DNA of 64,000 bases from Nibrella saemangeumensis (GTDB taxonomy: Bacteria > Bacteroidota > Bacteroidia > Cytophagales > Spirosomataceae). A program made the position numbers and the translations under genes. Position 1 is the stretch's first letter; every line of letters begins with the position of its first letter. Below, piece after piece: positions 41,939 to 49,187 of the stretch. Location: NCBI RefSeq assembly GCF_039541915.1, contig NZ_BAABHD010000084.1, forward strand, positions 620,001-684,000, written 5' to 3'. Below the pieces are notes generated by a model that was given only the letters and a program-made list of their open reading frames with translations, had not been told where the DNA came from and did not search any database.

Positions 41939-43651
41939 ATGAACCAAGATTTGTCGGATAAACGTAGCCCCTCCTTACAAGTCCTGCCTAAAACTCCAAC
42001 CGGTATTGTTGGCCTTGATGAAATAACGGGCGGAGGTTTGCCTCAGGGACGGCCCACTCTGGTTTGCGGAGGTACCGGCTGTGGCAAAACCTTGCTATCC
42101 ATTGAATTTATTGTCCGTGGAGCGCTGGAGTTTAATGAAACTGGCGTTTTTATGGCTTTTGAAGAGAAGGCCGAAGAACTCGAGCAGAATGTAGCCTCGC
42201 TGGGCTATGACCTCAACAAGCTGCAAACGGAGAAACGGATTAAAATTGATCACGTACATATTGCCCGCAATGAGATTGAAGAAACGGGCGAATATAATCT
42301 CGATGGCTTGTTTATCCGCTTAGGGCACGCCATTGATAGTCTGGGTGCCAAACGGGTTGTACTCGATACCATTGAAAATCTTTTTTCGGGTCTGGAGAAT
42401 CAATCTATCCTGCGGGCCGAACTCCGGCGGCTGTTTACCTGGCTGAAAGACAAAAAGGTAACGACTATCATTACCGGCGAACGGGGAGAGGGCACCTTAA
42501 CGCGGCATGGCCTGGAGGAGTATATCTCCGACTGCGTGATCCTGCTCGATCACCGGGTAAGCAATCAGATCTCGACCCGGCTGTTGCGCATTGTGAAATA
42601 CCGGGGCTCCGTTCATGGTACGAATGAGTATCCTTTCCTGATCGATGAGCAGGGCATTGCTGTGCTGCCGATCACCTCGCTGACGCTCGATCACGAGGTT
42701 TCTTCCGACTATGTGTCTACGGGTATCCCGTCCCTGGACAAAATGCTGGGCGGACACGGCTTTTATAAGGGGAGTAGCATCCTGGTTTCCGGAACCGCCG
42801 GCACCGGAAAAACCAGTATTGCCGCCATCTTTGCCCACGAGGCATGTCGGCGGAAGGAACGCTGCCTGTATTTTGCTTTCGAGGAATCTCCCCAGCAGAT
42901 TATCCGCAATATGCGTTCCATCGGGGTTGACCTTCAGGCAGACATTAACAATGGTCTGTTGCGATTCCATGCGTCCCGGCCTACCTACTCCGGCCTGGAG
43001 ATGCACCTGGTTGCCTTTCATAAGCTCATCACTGACTTTAAACCCCAAACGGTGGTGCTTGACCCGATTACAAACCTGATCACGGTGGGTTCTGTCAGCG
43101 AGGTGAAGTCGATGCTAATCCGGTTGATTGATTTTCTGCAGGGACAGCAGATTACCGTGCTATTTACGGCCTTGACGCTGAACACCATCGTGAACGAGCA
43201 GACCGACGAGGGGGTGTCATCGCTGGTGGATGCCTGGCTGCTGGTCCGGGATATCGAGTCCAATGGTGAGCGTAACCGGGGAATGTACGTCATGAAATCA
43301 CGGGGGATGAAGCATTCCAATCAGGTACGGGAATTTGTGATCACGGATCAGGGTCTTACGCTGGTTGATGTCTATCTGGGTCCCGACGGCGTATTGATCG
43401 GGTCGGCCCGCAACGCGCAACAGTTGGAGGAAGCCACCGGCCTGGCCTTGCGTGACCATGCTGTTAACCGCAAAGACCGGGAGATTGAGCGGAAACGCCT
43501 GGTGCTGGAAGCAAAGATTCAGAGCCTGAAAGAAGAGTTCGAGTCGGTGCAGGAAGAACTGAACAAAAGTTATATTGAGGAAGAACTCCGGAAAGAGGTG
43601 ATGGAAAAAAATCGGGAGCAGATTACCCGGCAGCGGCATAATGAATCCTGA
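41939..43651 (+). CDS. kaiC: KaiC-like double-domain clock ATPase
   Basis: 570 residues with two RecA-like KaiC domains. CI spans about 20-255 (TGIVGLDEITGGGLPQG, Walker A GGTGCGKT with Lys50, catalytic Glu pair in MAFEEKAEEL). CII spans about 256-490 (STGIPSLDKMLGG, Walker A GTAGTGKT with Lys291, Glu pair in FAFEESPQQI). At the place of the cyanobacterial autophosphorylation pair Ser431/Thr432 it has Ser427-Ser428 (EGVSSLVDAW), so both acceptors are serines. The C-terminus carries an extra coiled coil of about 60 residues (EIERKRLVLEAKIQSLKEE) not present in cyanobacterial KaiC. The gene heads a unit with two kaiB genes and a histidine kinase; no kaiA is seen. Confidence 0.95.
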   Translation: MNQDLSDKRSPSLQVLPKTPTGIVGLDEITGGGLPQGRPTLVCGGTGCGKTLLSIEFIVRGALEFNETGVFMAFEEKAEELEQNVASLGYDLNKLQTEKRIKIDHVHIARNEIEETGEYNLDGLFIRLGHAIDSLGAKRVVLDTIENLFSGLENQSILRAELRRLFTWLKDKKVTTIITGERGEGTLTRHGLEEYISDCVILLDHRVSNQISTRLLRIVKYRGSVHGTNEYPFLIDEQGIAVLPITSLTLDHEVSSDYVSTGIPSLDKMLGGHGFYKGSSILVSGTAGTGKTSIAAIFAHEACRRKERCLYFAFEESPQQIIRNMRSIGVDLQADINNGLLRFHASRPTYSGLEMHLVAFHKLITDFKPQTVVLDPITNLITVGSVSEVKSMLIRLIDFLQGQQITVLFTALTLNTIVNEQTDEGVSSLVDAWLLVRDIESNGERNRGMYVMKSRGMKHSNQVREFVITDQGLTLVDVYLGPDGVLIGSARNAQQLEEATGLALRDHAVNRKDREIERKRLVLEAKIQSLKEEFESVQEELNKSYIEEELRKEVMEKNREQITRQRHNES

Positions 43652-43685
43652 CCCGTTCCTAATCAAGACTCTGCAACACACATAA

Positions 43686-43979
43686 ATGGAACCGAACGAA
43701 GACCTCTGGGAATTACGCCTGTACATTGCCGGTAAGACCGCCAAGTCGGTGACGGCGCTGGCAAACCTGAAGAGATATTGTGAAGAACACCTGAAAGGGA
43801 GGTATGTCATAGAAGTTATTGATCTGCTGGTAAACCCACAATTGGCGGAAGGTGACCAGATTCTTGCCATTCCGACGCTGGTTAAAAAAGTACCGGAACC
43901 CATCCGGAAGATTATCGGTGATCTGTCGAATGAGGAAAAAGTATTAGTGGGTTTGGATATTCGTCCGGCCAGAAAATAA
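43686..43979 (+). CDS. kaiB: KaiB, close to the cyanobacterial form
   Basis: 97 residues with a thioredoxin-like KaiB fold. Segments LRLYIAGKTAKSVTALANL, VIDLLVNPQLAEGDQILAIP, TLVKKVPEPIRKIIGDLS and NEEKVLVGLDI correspond nearly residue for residue to cyanobacterial KaiB. The proline-rich turn and the IGDLS segment that govern its fold switch are kept. KaiB binds the CI ring of KaiC and drives dephosphorylation. It lies 34 bases after kaiC, and its stop overlaps the ATG of a second kaiB by one base. Confidence 0.95.
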   Translation: MEPNEDLWELRLYIAGKTAKSVTALANLKRYCEEHLKGRYVIEVIDLLVNPQLAEGDQILAIPTLVKKVPEPIRKIIGDLSNEEKVLVGLDIRPARK

Positions 43980-44293
43980 TGGATAACGCACCAATCGCCG
44001 GCGACTACCTGCCGGATGAGGAAGAAGAAAAGTATGTATTGCATTTATTTGTGATAGGAGCTTCGGTTAATTCGATCCGGGCGATTGCCAACCTCAAGCA
44101 AATCTGTGAAACGTACATTCCCGGTAACTATACGCTGGAAATATTTGATGTTTATCAGCAAAAACGGCTCGCTGAGAGCGAACAGCTTATTGCGTTGCCG
44201 GTATTGATTAAACGATGGCCGCTCCCCGAACGAAGGCTGATCGGGGATTTGTCGGATACGGAAAAGGTATTAAAAGGATTGGGCGTTTCTTGA
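43979..44293 (+). CDS. kaiB: second, divergent KaiB paralogue
   Basis: 104 residues. An acidic N-terminal extension (PIAGDYLPDEEEEK) precedes the KaiB fold: LHLFVIGASVNSIRAIANL, TLEIFDVYQQKRLAESEQLIALP, VLIKRWPLPERRLIGDLS, DTEKVLKGLGVS. It keeps the double-proline turn and the IGDLS segment, but differs from its neighbour elsewhere, including the loss of the NPQLAE block. It starts on the last base of the previous stop (TAATG), so the two are translationally coupled. A specialised partner for the downstream kinase, or a second KaiC-binding state, is possible. Confidence 0.92.
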   Translation: MDNAPIAGDYLPDEEEEKYVLHLFVIGASVNSIRAIANLKQICETYIPGNYTLEIFDVYQQKRLAESEQLIALPVLIKRWPLPERRLIGDLSDTEKVLKGLGVS

Positions 44294-44301
44294 TAACTTG
44301 A

Positions 44302-45588
44302 ATGAAGCCGGTAAAAACATACGAGCAACTCGTCCGGGAAAACGAGGACCTACGGCATCAGTTAGACGAGGCCACAGAAACGCTGCACGCAATCCGGACC
44401 GGTCAGGTCGATGCGCTGGTTGTTCAGGGAGATGACGGCCATCAGCTCTACACCCTGAAAACGGCCGATCAGACGTACCGGGTGTTTATCGAAACCATGA
44501 ACGAGGGGGCGGTCACTCTCAACGAGCAGGGCGTCATTCTGTACAGCAACTCCATGTTTGCGGCTCTGGTCGATAAGCCACTGTCAAAAGTAACCGGCGT
44601 CTATCTGGACACCTTTATTGCCGCCGAATCGAAGGCAACGTACGCTGAGCTGTTCAGGCTCGGCTGGGCTCAGAACAGTAAAGCAGAGATCCTCATTCGC
44701 AACGCCAACGGAGACGTGCCTTGTCTGGCATCTGTGAAAGTCCTCAAACTTGACGAAGGCATGTGTCTGAGCCTGATCATCACGAATTTAACAGGGAAGC
44801 AGGAGGCACAGAAGCGGCTGGAAGAAACCGTAGCTGCCCTGGAGCGAAGCAATTACGCGCTGAACCGCAGCAACGAAAACCTGCAGCAGTTTGCCTACGT
44901 GGCCAGTCACGACCTGCAGGAGCCCCTGCGGAAGATCCAATCCTTCGGCAACCTGCTAAAAAGCAGCTACGCGACTCAGTTAGGGACATCGGGCGAGGAG
45001 CTTGTCACCCGGATGGAAGTAGCCGCCGAGCGGATGTCGTACCTGATCCGGGATTTGCTTACGTTTTCGCGGCTCACCACCTCGGCTCAGCATCAGCAGC
45101 AGCAGGACCTCAACAAAATTGTTGCCGATGTGCTGGCGATGCTGGAGATGGTTATTCAGGAGAAACAGGCCGTGATTAAGGTTGGCGAACTGGCAACCGT
45201 ACCCGGCGATGCTACCCAGTTGGGCCAGTTAATTCAGAATTTACTGACCAACGCGCTGAAGTTTACCAAACCGGGCGTACCGCCCCGGATTCGGGTATCC
45301 TGCAAACGGGTAGAGCGAACCGAACTCCCAGCTTCTTTTCACGCGCCCGACACCCAATCGTATGCCTATTGCATGCTTCAGGTAAGCGACAACGGCATCG
45401 GCTTTGCTTCCAACCAGGCCGAGCGTATTTTCGGCACCTTTCAGCGGCTACACGGCAAAAATGAATATCCCGGCACGGGTATTGGTTTGGCGATCGCCAA
45501 AAAGGTGGTGGAAAATCACCGGGGCTACATCGAAGCAGAAAGCCAACCGGGTGAAGGGGCCACATTTCGGGTGTACCTGCCCCTCTGA
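44302..45588 (+). CDS. PAS-domain histidine kinase of the kai operon
   Basis: 428 residues, cytoplasmic. A short N-terminal coiled coil (TYEQLVRENEDLRHQLDEA) precedes a PAS domain (about 55-175, YRVFIETMNEGAVTLNEQG). Next come a second coiled coil and a HisKA domain with H-box ASHDLQEPLRKIQSF. The HATPase domain has N-box LIQNLLTNALKFT, G1 LQVSDNGIGF, F-box FGTFQRLHGKNEYPGTGIGL and G2 SQPGEGATFRVYLPL. The gene starts eight bases after the second kaiB. Unlike cyanobacterial SasA it has no KaiB-like domain of its own, so any link to KaiC would need the separate KaiB proteins or the PAS domain. No response regulator is adjacent. Confidence 0.93.
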   Translation: MKPVKTYEQLVRENEDLRHQLDEATETLHAIRTGQVDALVVQGDDGHQLYTLKTADQTYRVFIETMNEGAVTLNEQGVILYSNSMFAALVDKPLSKVTGVYLDTFIAAESKATYAELFRLGWAQNSKAEILIRNANGDVPCLASVKVLKLDEGMCLSLIITNLTGKQEAQKRLEETVAALERSNYALNRSNENLQQFAYVASHDLQEPLRKIQSFGNLLKSSYATQLGTSGEELVTRMEVAAERMSYLIRDLLTFSRLTTSAQHQQQQDLNKIVADVLAMLEMVIQEKQAVIKVGELATVPGDATQLGQLIQNLLTNALKFTKPGVPPRIRVSCKRVERTELPASFHAPDTQSYAYCMLQVSDNGIGFASNQAERIFGTFQRLHGKNEYPGTGIGLAIAKKVVENHRGYIEAESQPGEGATFRVYLPL

Positions 45589-45763
45589 GGGGTAGGGGAT
45601 GGTTACACACATCCACAACACCGCATAACAACGGCGGTCAGACGTTTCATCTTCTTTAATTGCCGTTTCATACAAGCCCTCCTTTCTCACCGGCGGTCAG
45701 TGGTGCAACTTTGTGGTGTTCTCCGGAACAAACCAAACAGTAAACAACCACACCATTACAACC

Positions 45764-45862
45764 ATGAAACAGGTAATCAACTTCGTCCTCGAGCTGATGG
45801 CGAAACCAAAACAGGTTCAGGTACAGCGTTACCAGCATCAGTCCTGGTGGGGTATGGAATAA
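45764..45862 (+). CDS. 32-residue peptide, possible small gene
   Basis: An ATG at 45764 opens 32 codons ending in TAA. The peptide begins MKQVINFVLELMAKPKQVQ and ends HQSWWGME: an amphipathic helix followed by a Gln/Arg-rich and Trp-Trp tail. It stands alone in a 430-base gap. Upstream, CAACTTTG at about 45709 is one mismatch from TAnnTTTG, and a good intrinsic terminator follows 17 bases after the stop. Promoter, frame and terminator together argue for a real unit, possibly a small protein or an sRNA with a short frame. Confidence 0.5.
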   Translation: MKQVINFVLELMAKPKQVQVQRYQHQSWWGME

Positions 45863-45879
45863 CCATTCCCACTTCTGTG

Positions 45880-45919
45880 AAGCCGGCATTCGCACACGGG
45901 TGCCGGCTTTGCTGTTTTT
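45880..45919 (+). terminator. intrinsic terminator after the 32-residue frame
   Basis: AAGCCGGCA (45880-45888) pairs with TGCCGGCTT (45901-45909) around a 12-base loop, followed by TGCTGTTTTT. Confidence 0.75.
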
Positions 45920-46006
45920 CAGCCTACCGTCTACTAAGTCAGGTAGATACAGTTAAAGCAATCCGGTTAAATTGCCTAATTTTGAATGCAATAAAGGGTT
46001 TGATGA

Positions 46007-46014
46007 TAGTTTTG
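46007..46014 (+). promoter_or_regulatory. -7 box TAGTTTTG directly before the LytS-type kinase ATG
   Basis: An exact TAnnTTTG match only five bases before the ATG at 46020. A second match, TAATTTTG, is at 45977-45984, and its TTTG could serve as the -33 box (22-base spacer). If the nearer box is used, the transcript would be leaderless. Confidence 0.45.
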
Positions 46015-46019
46015 GCACT

Positions 46020-47378
46020 ATGAGTTTCCAGATTTGGGACGCGGTAATTTCCGGAATGATTTCGGCCATACTGCTGCTGAACGTGGTCCAGTGGATCACC
46101 TTCCGCGGCCGTATATACGCGCTTTATACATTCTATATGCTAGCCTGGCTGGCTTATTTCAGCCTGCGTATTCCGGAGATCCAAAGCTGGTTTTCACAGG
46201 AGACTTACTTTTTTGTGCGCGGCATTGGCGCGGTGGCGGCCTACTTTTTTTACTTCGACTTCTCCGATATACTCCTCAACCTGAAAAGGCGGCTTCCTAA
46301 CCTGGTCCGGCTGTTTACGTACACCAAAGTTATCATCATTGCCTATATCGGGTACCAGTTTGCCCTCTGTTATCTCTTACCGGACTGGAACCGCTCGGCC
46401 TACGAAACGGCTTATGCGGTCATCCGGCTGTATATGCTGGCGTTTGGCGTGTATGGTATTTACCAGTTAATGAGTCTGAACAGTCCTGCTTCCCGCTACC
46501 TGGTTACCGGAACCTCTTTTTTGCTGGTGGGTGGCCTGATATCCATGGCCCTGGCTTTTATGCGGCCGGAAGGCGGGCCGCTGCGTCCGTTCTGGGAATC
46601 ATCCATATCCTATATGCAGATGGGCGTTATCCTGGAACTGGTCTGTTTCTCGGTGGCGCTGGGTTTCCGGCAGCGCCGATCGGCCATCCGGAACGCGGTG
46701 ATGGAGCAGGACTTGGCCCGCGAACGCGAAAAACGCCAGCGCGAACACCTGGAGTCGGAATTGGCGCTGCAGCAACTCAAGCAGCAGATGTCGGAGGTGC
46801 AGATGCAGGCCCTGCAGGCACAGCTAAATCCACACTTCCTGTTCAACTCCCTGAACTCGCTGTCGTCGCTGATCGCCGATGAGCCCCGGAAAGCCGAAGT
46901 GTTTGTCGATGAAATGGCGACCGTATACCGGTACCTGCTCCAGAACAACGAGGCCGGCCTGACCACCCTGAGCCGGGAGCTTACCTTTATCAACTCGTTT
47001 TACCACCTGCTGAAAACCCGTTACGGCCGGGGGGTGAATCTGACGATCTGCGTCGATGAGAAATACCTGATGTACCGGCTTCCTCCTCTGACCTTGCAGT
47101 TGCTGGTAGAGAATGCCGTAAAACACAATATCGTTTCGGCCGACCAGCCCCTCAACATCGAGATTTGTACCGATGTAAAAGGGTGGCTGGTGGTGTGCAA
47201 TAATTTACAGCGAAAGCCAAGTGCCCAGGTAAAGTCCACAGGAAAGGGCTTGCTTCATATTCTGACCAAATACCAGATGCTGAACCAGCCCGAACCGGTG
47301 GTACAGGATACCAGCGGCCAGTTTATGGTGGTGTTACCCCTGCTGGAGCCTGAGCGAAAGACCGCCCATACGGCCTGA
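46020..47378 (+). CDS. LytS/YehU-type sensor histidine kinase
   Basis: 452 residues from the ATG at 46020. Seven or so membrane helices span about 5-215 (VISGMISAILLLNVVQW to VILELVCFSVALGF). A coiled coil rich in Arg/Glu/Gln runs from about 220 to 275. The His_kinase domain has phospho-acceptor signature LNPHFLFNSLNSLSSLI and the ATPase block LPPLTLQLLVENAVKHN. Kinases of this class normally signal to a LytTR response regulator, but none is next to this gene. Other family members control cell-wall or pyruvate-related functions; the stimulus here is unknown. Confidence 0.92.
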   Translation: MSFQIWDAVISGMISAILLLNVVQWITFRGRIYALYTFYMLAWLAYFSLRIPEIQSWFSQETYFFVRGIGAVAAYFFYFDFSDILLNLKRRLPNLVRLFTYTKVIIIAYIGYQFALCYLLPDWNRSAYETAYAVIRLYMLAFGVYGIYQLMSLNSPASRYLVTGTSFLLVGGLISMALAFMRPEGGPLRPFWESSISYMQMGVILELVCFSVALGFRQRRSAIRNAVMEQDLAREREKRQREHLESELALQQLKQQMSEVQMQALQAQLNPHFLFNSLNSLSSLIADEPRKAEVFVDEMATVYRYLLQNNEAGLTTLSRELTFINSFYHLLKTRYGRGVNLTICVDEKYLMYRLPPLTLQLLVENAVKHNIVSADQPLNIEICTDVKGWLVVCNNLQRKPSAQVKSTGKGLLHILTKYQMLNQPEPVVQDTSGQFMVVLPLLEPERKTAHTA

Positions 47379-47412
47379 GGGAAAGGACGTAGCGTTGATA
47401 ACGTTAAGCGCC

Positions 47413-49053
47413 TTAGTTGATTTTTGGCTCCACCCAAAGGGCCGTGAAGGCGGTGAGCAGCAGCAGTAGCCATACCCAGTTCGGTATTTTTTCCTCGGCC
47501 CACGGCACCACGGCGGTTGAGGGAGCCGGATAGCGCCAGTGCGCTTTGAGGTAGTGGCTAATCAATGCCTGCTGGTAGGCGAAACCTGTACGCCCGTTTA
47601 TGTACACCTCCAGGGAATCCTGCCATACCTGCCATCCCGGGTTTCTAAAGCGATAGGCCGTCCGGGTAGTTAGCCCATTGAGGGGGGAGGGTTGTACCGG
47701 AACCGTATCGGCCGCTATCCTGACGGCAGCAATTGGTGCCACCGGGTTGTTGATGCGGATCGGCGTTGGAAACCTAGTAAAGACAGGTGCTTCGATCTGT
47801 ACATTGTTCCGGAGCGCGGGCCGTAAAGGGTTCAGGAGGGTGCTCCAGATGCGATCGTATGCAGTGCTGTCGCCACTAAGTTGAAGCGGGAAGGTTTCGC
47901 TGAGGAGACTCAGCCCAACGTTTCCCCCAATGCGCTGTACCGCAGCTGGGTAACCTGGAATCATTACCTGATTCATCGCCTGGGTGGGAGTGTACGGCAG
48001 CGCGTTAAGGCTGTTACCAACGGGGATGTACGGTTCGTTGGAAAGCTTGCGGAGTTTCCAGGAAGTGCCCAGCGTCCGGTTGATGGCGGCTACGTCTGCC
48101 ACCGGTTCCGACAGGTTGATGAACAGAACGCTTTTGCCCTCGGCTACTGCCCGCTTAACAACGGCGTGGCCGGCATGGTCCGGATCGGTAATCACTACAT
48201 CCGGTTTGCTGATTTTTGCGTTGATCTGAAGGCTGCCGGTGATGTTTTTGGAGAGCGTTGTGCTTACCTGCACCGAATGCCCCTGCTTGCCGAGCCAATC
48301 AGCAAGCGTTTTGCTTTCAAAATCCGGGCTGCCGAGGATAAACTGGTAGTGAAGCGGCTCAGTTGGCTGGGCAAAAAAGCGCAGGGTATCGAGTACTCGT
48401 TGATCCAGAACCAGTTCCGTGATCGTTCGACCCGTTGAAAAGGTGGGAAAGCGGAGACTAAATGCGTTTGATCCTTCCCGCAACTCCAGACTGTCGAGCG
48501 TCCGGTTACCGTAGGTGATTTTAAGCCACTGTTTGCGAGTAGAGAGAATGTGTCCGCTAATCCGCTGCATGTCTCCTTTCCGGACAACACCCTTCCACCG
48601 AACATCCTGAACCTGATCCGGTGCATCGTACGGTATCCACCGAAGCCGGTGGCGGCTCAACTGACTAAGCGTCTCTGCATCGATGTCCTGCCCGACGAGC
48701 GTGACCTGATCGAACCGTTGCCCAGTAAACTCACCGGTTTTTACGTCATCAGGCGAGTACGTTTCCTGAATGGAAAGGCTATCCTTCAACTGCCGGAGGT
48801 AAGCATCCGGTACATCATCTCCGGCAATCAGTGTGTGGGTAGTGCCGGAGTTAACCTTCCAGCGCGGCTGCACGACAAATCCAACCAGCAATAGCCAGAG
48901 CACCAGGTTTAGCGCGAGCCGTACGCCCTTGCGACCGCTCCCTATCGTCCTGTTCCTGACGATCAGCCAAATCTGCATCAGCAGCAGCGCTACCAATACC
49001 AGCAGAATCAGGATGGTGGTGGGTTCTGACCAGTTAAGATTCGGATTAATCAT
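47413..49053 (-). CDS. BatA-type operon membrane protein, unknown function
   Basis: 546 residues. Two N-terminal membrane helices (TTILILLVLVALLLMQIWLIV and LALNLVLWLLLVGFVVQP) and one C-terminal helix (WVWLLLLLTAFTALWVEPK) enclose a large periplasmic domain. It contains a glutamine-amidotransferase-like fold (KPDVVITDPDHAGHAV, EGKSVLFINLSEPV). It lacks a recognisable VWA domain, yet its plan resembles the protein at 20650-22758. It is the last gene of the six-gene minus-strand cluster and is separated from the DUF4175 gene by a palindromic repeat. Confidence 0.65.
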   Translation of the reverse strand: MINPNLNWSEPTTILILLVLVALLLMQIWLIVRNRTIGSGRKGVRLALNLVLWLLLVGFVVQPRWKVNSGTTHTLIAGDDVPDAYLRQLKDSLSIQETYSPDDVKTGEFTGQRFDQVTLVGQDIDAETLSQLSRHRLRWIPYDAPDQVQDVRWKGVVRKGDMQRISGHILSTRKQWLKITYGNRTLDSLELREGSNAFSLRFPTFSTGRTITELVLDQRVLDTLRFFAQPTEPLHYQFILGSPDFESKTLADWLGKQGHSVQVSTTLSKNITGSLQINAKISKPDVVITDPDHAGHAVVKRAVAEGKSVLFINLSEPVADVAAINRTLGTSWKLRKLSNEPYIPVGNSLNALPYTPTQAMNQVMIPGYPAAVQRIGGNVGLSLLSETFPLQLSGDSTAYDRIWSTLLNPLRPALRNNVQIEAPVFTRFPTPIRINNPVAPIAAVRIAADTVPVQPSPLNGLTTRTAYRFRNPGWQVWQDSLEVYINGRTGFAYQQALISHYLKAHWRYPAPSTAVVPWAEEKIPNWVWLLLLLTAFTALWVEPKIN

Positions 49054-49066
49054 ATTGATTTTTTGG

Positions 49067-49174
49067 AACGTGTGAATAGAACGCGGATGACACGGATTAG
49101 GCTGATTACCGCAGATTAAATTTAATTCTTTTAAATCCGCTCAATCTGCGTCATCCGCGTTCTATTCACACGTT
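49067..49174. repeat. palindromic repeat with perfect 25-bp arms, GCGGATGAC family
   Basis: The left arm 49067-49091 is the exact reverse complement of 49150-49174 (ends AACGTGTGAATAG / CTATTCACACGTT). The centre is A+T-rich and carries further degenerate copies of the CGGATT / CGCAGATT words. It occupies nearly the whole gap between two genes of the operon. Confidence 0.88.
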
Positions 49175-49187
49175 TTATCCATATGTT

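Noticed and set aside
45578..45598. Terminator at the end of the kai-operon kinase (CCCCTCTGAGGGG)
   Set aside because: The loop would be too small and there is no T-run, so it is not listed as a terminator.
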